This document shows, piece after piece, positions 59,668 to 64,000 of a stretch of 64,000 nucleotides of DNA. The stretch lies in the NCBI GenBank assembly GCA_964611645.1, contig CAZTAO010000008.1, forward strand, positions 62,001-126,000, written 5' to 3'. Source of the DNA: CAZTAO01 sp964611645. Lineage in GTDB: Bacteria; Armatimonadota; UBA5829. Every line of letters starts with the position of its first letter. Position 1 is the stretch's first letter. The notes under the pieces were generated by a model, which was not told where the DNA came from, searched no databases, and saw only the letters and a list, made by a program, of their open reading frames with translations. Position numbers and translations under genes: made by a program.

Positions 59668-62600
59668 ATGGTTCGTGGTTGTAAAGTATTCATTGTCACG
59701 TTGGTGCTATCTGCGCTTCTGGCATCCCTCGCCTCCGCCGCTGAGAAGCCGTGGTGGGAGCAGGGCAAGATTCGGTTCTTCTGGGGCCAGTGGAGCCATA
59801 CCTACGGGGTGGGGATTACTCCCGACAGGCTTATGGGGCCGTTGGCGAGAATCGGGGCAACTGTGTACGTTCATCACGCCCCCGAGCCGGTGCCGGAGCA
59901 GCTCAAGGTTGCCTCAGCCGCGAAGAAGGCAGGTGTGCGATACTTCGGAGTTCTCTACGTCACGAACCTGGCCGAGATAGCTGCCAAAATGAAAGCGCCG
60001 CTGGCGGTAGACGCCAAAGGCGAATCGAGCGAGCATCTTCCCGACCCCTTCTACAAGCCGGCTTATGAGGAGTGGTTCCTGAAGCCCGCGATGGAGTTGG
60101 CGAAGAGCGGACTGGTGGATGGCCTCCACGTGGACTGGGAGTTCTACGGGGGCAACGGCGAGGGCCGCGACCTATACAACGACGAATACTTCTATGGCTT
60201 TCTCAAGAAGAAGGGCGTGAGCGCGACCGTCGAAGCCAAAGACCGCTATGCCTGGCTGAACGAGAAAGGCCTCCGCAACGACTACCTCGCCTATCTCCGC
60301 GACCTCACGAAAGAGATGTTTGCAGGCTTTGCAGCGCAGATACGGGCGATCAAACCGGATTTCGTGTTCTCATCCTACGACGGTTTCTTCGGCGATAACC
60401 TCGAAGGTGGCGGATGGCGGGTATCGGGGATCAGCGCAGGGCTGCACAGCCCGAAAGCGCCGTACTTCGTGATCGATCCGCGGCACTACTGGGACTACAG
60501 CGCCTCCCCCTGGTGGGACTCGTTCTACAGCTACCACCACAAACTGGGATACAAGCACATCGGCGGAACCTGGGACAACAGGTTTTCCGGCGGTCAACCT
60601 CAGACCGAGGTAGGTCTTGTGCAGTGGATGTATGAGACGTCCATGCAGACCGACGGCTACTGGCTGTGGTTCGAGAGGGAGTTCGGCCCGCAGGACTGGC
60701 AGAACTTCGCGGCGGCGGACCGGGCCATCAAGGCGACCGAGCGAAGAGTCGGTAAGTACCTCATGAAAGGCACACAGGACAACAAGTTCGTCACGGTAGT
60801 GGAGTGGTCAGGCAACCCCGAGATGGAGCGCAAGATCAAGCAGCGGACGTATCACCTGGGCAACGACCACTTGGTGCGGGTCTGCGATGTTGACTCATAC
60901 CGCCCCCTGCAAGTCAGGCTGCGGTTCTCCCAACTGCTCCCTGGCCTGAAGTGGACTGTTCAGGACCCCATCGCGGGGCTCTACTACACGTACGACGGCA
61001 AGACCCCGTACTGGGAGTCCAAACAGCTTCTTGAGGGAGTTGTTCTTCCTATCGAGAAGCGTTCGGAGCAGTATCTGCTGGTTTCTCCGGCGCGCAACAT
61101 CCACCCGCTCACCAGCACGCTTATCGCCAACCAGGTTGGAGCGCCGCTGCGGCAGGGATTCCACGAAAGCCCGAATCCCGAGGCCGTTCCCGGCAACCCG
61201 GGCAGCGCGGACAGAGTCCTTCTGCTGAAGACCGTAGGGCAGGGGAACTGGGGCGCGCAGGGTGGTTGGGTCATAGGTTCCGGGATCTACTCGGCGGATG
61301 TGAAGACCAACGCCGTTCAGCGGCTTCGATATGGCAACGGTGATTTCTGGTCGCCAACCTGGTCGCCGGACCGAAACCAGATTCTCTTCACTCACTTTGC
61401 GAATGGCCGCGGGCAGGTCTACGTCATGAACTCCGACGGCAATGGAGTGGTGAACCTCAGCAAGAACGACTTCTGCGACAAGCTGCCTTCATGGTCGCCC
61501 AATGGCAACAAAGTGGCTTTCGTCTCAGACCGGGACGGCGACTGGGAGATCTACGTTATGAACGCGGACGGTTCCAGGCAGACTCGCCTCACGAACAGCC
61601 CCGGAGAGGACACCCGCCCGACCTGGTCTCCAGATGGCAAGAAGATTGCATTCGAGACTGACAGGGGTGTGAGCAGGGCTGTATACACAATGAACCCCAA
61701 CGGCTCCAGCCAGACCTCAATGATCAGCCTGGCCGGAGACATTCTCGATCCCGCGTGGTCTCCTGATGGGAAGATGCTCGCGGCAACCGGCCTCACCTCA
61801 TACCAGCGCGGCCTGGTCCTGGCAAATGTGGATACGGGCAAGGTGACGGTTCCCACTCAGCCGTTCCTGCAGGTGGAGTCGGTGAGATGGTCGCCGGACA
61901 GCACGAGAGTAGCGGCAATCTTCTACAACGATCAGGAGAGAGATAACTCCGGCATTGCTATCTTCGATCTGGCCGACAGGAATGCTCGCAAGACTACTGG
62001 CGATGGCACTATCGGCCCGGCGGGGCAGGTGGAGAGTGTAACCTGCAAGAAGCTGGTGGATGCCTCGGGAATCAGACCTCATCCCGGCGGTGGTCGCACG
62101 GGATTCCCGTCATGGTATGGTTTCGGGAGCCAGTCTCCGCACTGGGTTGTGAAGCTGTTCGGCGGCCTGAGTTGGTCACCTGACGGCAAGAGCGTGGCGT
62201 TTTCCTCCGACATGGATTCGAGCGGTGGGTTCTACACATACACCGTGCCTGCCATCACGGAGAAGAACAATGACCGCGTTGGCTTCTACCTCTATCGGCC
62301 CGGAGTCATCGACAATGTTGTCGTGTACACAAAGGGTGACTCCGGCGAGTGGAAAGAGGTATTCCGGGATGATTTCGAGCGCAAGGAACTGGGCAAAGAC
62401 TGGAAGACCCTGGAAGGGCAGTTCAGCATCGAGGATGGCAAACTCGTGGGGAGTGGCACCCTCATCTGCGCCCGAAGCTTCGACGGCAACCAGCGGATGG
62501 AGTTCGAGGCCCTGGCCAGGACTGCGCCAGTCGGGGACCTGAGCGCATTCATTTCCGCAACTGCCGACGGCTTCCAGGATGGCGCTCTGTCTGCATTTGG

Positions 62601-62871
62601 CTCATTCGACAACGCTTACTCTAAGCTGCACATCAAGGGCAAGGAAGTGGTCAAGAGTGACAACCGGATCGTTCCGGGTAGGCTGTACAAGATCAGTTGC
62701 GAGCGTGATGGAGTCAATTTCCGGCACCTGATAGATGGGGCAGAGATACACAAGTATGTTGATACGATCAACAAGTGGATTACAGGCGCTCAGACCTCCG
62801 GAGAGCCGGTCAAGATCGGCGATTCAGCCAGCGCCTGGCCCCAGGATGTATATTGGGGAAATCGTTTCTAA
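59668..62871 (+). CDS. Secreted three-part protein: glycosidase-like barrel, TolB-like propeller, jelly-roll
   Basis: The protein has 1067 residues. A signal peptide (VFIVTLVLSALLASLASA-AE) is followed by a TIM-barrel-like region to about residue 420, with DGLHVDWEFYGG near residue 150 carrying acidic residues like those of glycosidases. Residues 530-860 hold PD40/TolB repeats (PTWSPDGKKIAFETDRG, PSWSPNGNKVAFVSDRDGDWEIYVMNADG). The last 150 form a lectin-like jelly roll (VFRDDFERKELGKDWKTLEG). Probably extracellular glycan-active; family not certain. Confidence 0.82.
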   Translation: MVRGCKVFIVTLVLSALLASLASAAEKPWWEQGKIRFFWGQWSHTYGVGITPDRLMGPLARIGATVYVHHAPEPVPEQLKVASAAKKAGVRYFGVLYVTNLAEIAAKMKAPLAVDAKGESSEHLPDPFYKPAYEEWFLKPAMELAKSGLVDGLHVDWEFYGGNGEGRDLYNDEYFYGFLKKKGVSATVEAKDRYAWLNEKGLRNDYLAYLRDLTKEMFAGFAAQIRAIKPDFVFSSYDGFFGDNLEGGGWRVSGISAGLHSPKAPYFVIDPRHYWDYSASPWWDSFYSYHHKLGYKHIGGTWDNRFSGGQPQTEVGLVQWMYETSMQTDGYWLWFEREFGPQDWQNFAAADRAIKATERRVGKYLMKGTQDNKFVTVVEWSGNPEMERKIKQRTYHLGNDHLVRVCDVDSYRPLQVRLRFSQLLPGLKWTVQDPIAGLYYTYDGKTPYWESKQLLEGVVLPIEKRSEQYLLVSPARNIHPLTSTLIANQVGAPLRQGFHESPNPEAVPGNPGSADRVLLLKTVGQGNWGAQGGWVIGSGIYSADVKTNAVQRLRYGNGDFWSPTWSPDRNQILFTHFANGRGQVYVMNSDGNGVVNLSKNDFCDKLPSWSPNGNKVAFVSDRDGDWEIYVMNADGSRQTRLTNSPGEDTRPTWSPDGKKIAFETDRGVSRAVYTMNPNGSSQTSMISLAGDILDPAWSPDGKMLAATGLTSYQRGLVLANVDTGKVTVPTQPFLQVESVRWSPDSTRVAAIFYNDQERDNSGIAIFDLADRNARKTTGDGTIGPAGQVESVTCKKLVDASGIRPHPGGGRTGFPSWYGFGSQSPHWVVKLFGGLSWSPDGKSVAFSSDMDSSGGFYTYTVPAITEKNNDRVGFYLYRPGVIDNVVVYTKGDSGEWKEVFRDDFERKELGKDWKTLEGQFSIEDGKLVGSGTLICARSFDGNQRMEFEALARTAPVGDLSAFISATADGFQDGALSAFGSFDNAYSKLHIKGKEVVKSDNRIVPGRLYKISCERDGVNFRHLIDGAEIHKYVDTINKWITGAQTSGEPVKIGDSASAWPQDVYWGNRF

Positions 62872-62897
62872 GTAGAAACTGACAGGGAAGACAGCTA

Positions 62898-63092
62898 TTG
62901 AACAATAACGAGACAGCAATTCGAGGCATCAAAGACAGGGTCGCGGCGGCGCTGGGCGAGCTTGACGAAGCGTCAGTAGGTCCCGAAAAGAAGGGCCACT
63001 ACAAGACGCTGGTCAACGCGGCGGCTGAGTTGCACAAGTGCGCCGACGACCTGCAGAACATAATGATGAGAATCCGCCCGCGTGGCGGGTAG
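62898..63092 (+). CDS. Small hypothetical protein
   Basis: A 64-residue helical, charged protein starting at TTG. No family recognised. It lies 26 bases after the large secreted protein and before hairpins, and contains one Cys. Confidence 0.5.
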   Translation: MNNNETAIRGIKDRVAAALGELDEASVGPEKKGHYKTLVNAAAELHKCADDLQNIMMRIRPRGG

Positions 63093-63102
63093 AAATGGCT
63101 AT

Positions 63103-63180
63103 GCGTCGGGAGGCTTTTCGCCCCGACGCTGGCATCTGCTCTGCTTCGGCGCAAAAGGCATGCCGAAGCATACACTGAAA
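63103..63180. other. Two hairpins between small ORF and translin gene
   Basis: GCGTCGGG/CCCGACGC (63103-63110, 63122-63129) and TGCTTCGGC/GCCGAAGCA (63142-63150, 63172-63180). Either could be a terminator; there is no strong T-run. Confidence 0.55.
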
Positions 63181-63192
63181 TGAGGAACCCAA

Positions 63193-63837
63193 ATGACCGA
63201 CTTCAACACAATGGCCGACGGCATCCGAGAGGTTCTCAACGAGACCAACCGCCTCCGGGAGGCGGCCCTCACCCTCTCGCGGGAGATCGTGCGGCTCTCA
63301 GCCAACTCCATCCGATCCACCCACCGCGCCGAGTTTGACGCCGCGCAGAGTCTGAAGAGCCAGGCGCGGAGCAAGGTCGAAGAGACAAAAGCGCTCCTCA
63401 AAGACCACCCCGAGGTATTCTTCGCGGGCTATGTTCATGACGGCTTCAAGGAGTATGCGGAGTCGGAATTAACATACGCCCTCATACGCGGCCTCGCCGT
63501 GCCGGATGTCGCTGATCTTGGGGTGATGGTCCCAGCCTATCTCAATGGTATGGCCGAGGCCTGTGGCGAGCTTCGCAGGCATGTGCTGGACCTGCTGAGA
63601 GACAACAAGCTGGAACGCGCGGAAGAGATACTGGTCACTATGGATGATGCCTACTACATGCTCATCAGCTTCGACTATCCGGATGCTGTTACCCAGGGGC
63701 TGCGCAGGCAAACGGATATGGTGCGCGGCGTGCTGGAGAGGTGCAGGGCGGAGATCACCCTCTCGCGCCGCCAGCAGTCTCTTGAGGACTCGATAGGCCT
63801 GGCCCTGGAGCGGTTTGGCAATGAAGACGGCGGTTGA
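63193..63837 (+). CDS. Translin-family protein
   Basis: This 214-residue all-helical protein has REIVRLSANSIRSTHRAEFD and YLNGMAEACGELRRHVLDLL, then MDDAYYMLISFDYPDAVTQGLRRQTDMVRG. These are the translin/TRAX sequence features of nucleic-acid-binding octamers. Translin homologues are best known in eukaryotes and archaea; bacterial ones are less studied. It overlaps the next gene, a CCA-adding-type nucleotidyltransferase, by 17 bases, so an RNA-related role is plausible. Confidence 0.85.
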   Translation: MTDFNTMADGIREVLNETNRLREAALTLSREIVRLSANSIRSTHRAEFDAAQSLKSQARSKVEETKALLKDHPEVFFAGYVHDGFKEYAESELTYALIRGLAVPDVADLGVMVPAYLNGMAEACGELRRHVLDLLRDNKLERAEEILVTMDDAYYMLISFDYPDAVTQGLRRQTDMVRGVLERCRAEITLSRRQQSLEDSIGLALERFGNEDGG

Positions 63838-64000
63838 CATTGTCCGGGGAGCCACGCTCGGCACTCCATACGAAGGCCAACTCTACCTGGTCGGCGGTAT
63901 TGTCCGCGACGAAGTGATGGGCCTGCCCGTCGATGAGGACGTGGACATCGTTCTAGAGGGCGATGCAGCCCAACTCGCGCTGTTTCTGCATGAGAAGGGG
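63821..64000 (+). CDS. Poly(A) polymerase/CCA-adding-type nucleotidyltransferase (3' partial)
   Basis: The first 60 residues are visible. YLVGGIVRDEVMGLPVDEDVD is the GG/RxxRD-type head of class II tRNA nucleotidyltransferases, with DVDIV as the metal-binding DxD. The gene continues beyond the right edge, so whether it is a CCA-adding enzyme, an A-adding enzyme or a fusion cannot be seen. Confidence 0.85.
   Translation, partial: MKTAVDIVRGATLGTPYEGQLYLVGGIVRDEVMGLPVDEDVDIVLEGDAAQLALFLHEKG

Overview
The window is a chromosome-like segment of a moderately GC-rich, diderm, heterotrophic bacterium. A signal-peptide-bearing small beta-barrel candidate, lipoproteins, a complete Tat system and a Tat-exported [NiFe] hydrogenase argue for an outer membrane and periplasm. 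Many secreted glycosidase-like proteins, sialidase-like propellers, UroD-family proteins and PadR/HAAS membrane proteins, together with many interspersed palindromic repeats, recall Armatimonadota-type or other environmental genomes. This placement is an impression from gene content; there is no rRNA marker here.

Layout. 1-3.3 kb: a tight plus-strand operon of two ferredoxin-bearing MinD-type ATPases, an Mrp ATPase fused to a NifX-like domain, and a hotdog thioesterase (Fe-S or metallocofactor assembly). 3.4-5 kb: a vanadium haloperoxidase-like lipoprotein and tRNA-Glu(CTC). 5.1-18.9 kb: carbohydrate and accessory zone with a GH78-like enzyme, a leaderless gene plus HEPN-like gene pair, a decayed DUF5131 gene, tandem duplicated secreted TIM-barrel-like proteins, a large lipoprotein, RecQ and a sialidase-like protein. 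19.0-32.1 kb: a nickel/hydrogenase island comprising the nickel/cobalt ECF transporter (M, N-like, Q, O), divergent nikR, tatA-tatA-tatC, hypF-C-D-E, then the oppositely oriented hydrogenase operon (protease, small ORF, small subunit, large subunit). The pieces fit together: uptake of nickel, nickel sensing, CN/CO ligand synthesis, processing and Tat export.

32.6-43.6 kb: a STAS protein, nadB, a SASA-type esterase, a zinc-ribbon/TPR protein, a divergent-promoter region with a candidate structured RNA, a large secreted protein of unknown function, a DapA-like aldolase, and a duplicated PadR-HAAS module with one PadR copy truncated. 43.6-53.1 kb: pdxT/pdxS, an ASCH-like protein, secG, a UroD-like/PIG-L/NeuB-like cluster, a small beta-barrel with a switch-like leader, a beta-propeller/CsgG-like protein and a second sialidase-like protein. 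53.3-64 kb: a fused E1 alpha-beta dehydrogenase, a Met/Pro-rich secreted protein, an MFS transporter plus UroD-like gene, a 1067-residue three-part secreted protein, a translin-family protein, and the start of a CCA-adding-type nucleotidyltransferase.

The least explained signals are the orphan promoter plus structured RNA at 37.35-37.5 kb, the His-rich extension on the hydrogenase large subunit beyond its maturation cleavage site, the competing-pairing leader at 49.63-49.73 kb, the leaderless HEPN-like pair at 7.6-8.4 kb, and several families of REPIN/MITE-like repeats, one of which appears to supply a gene's start codon.
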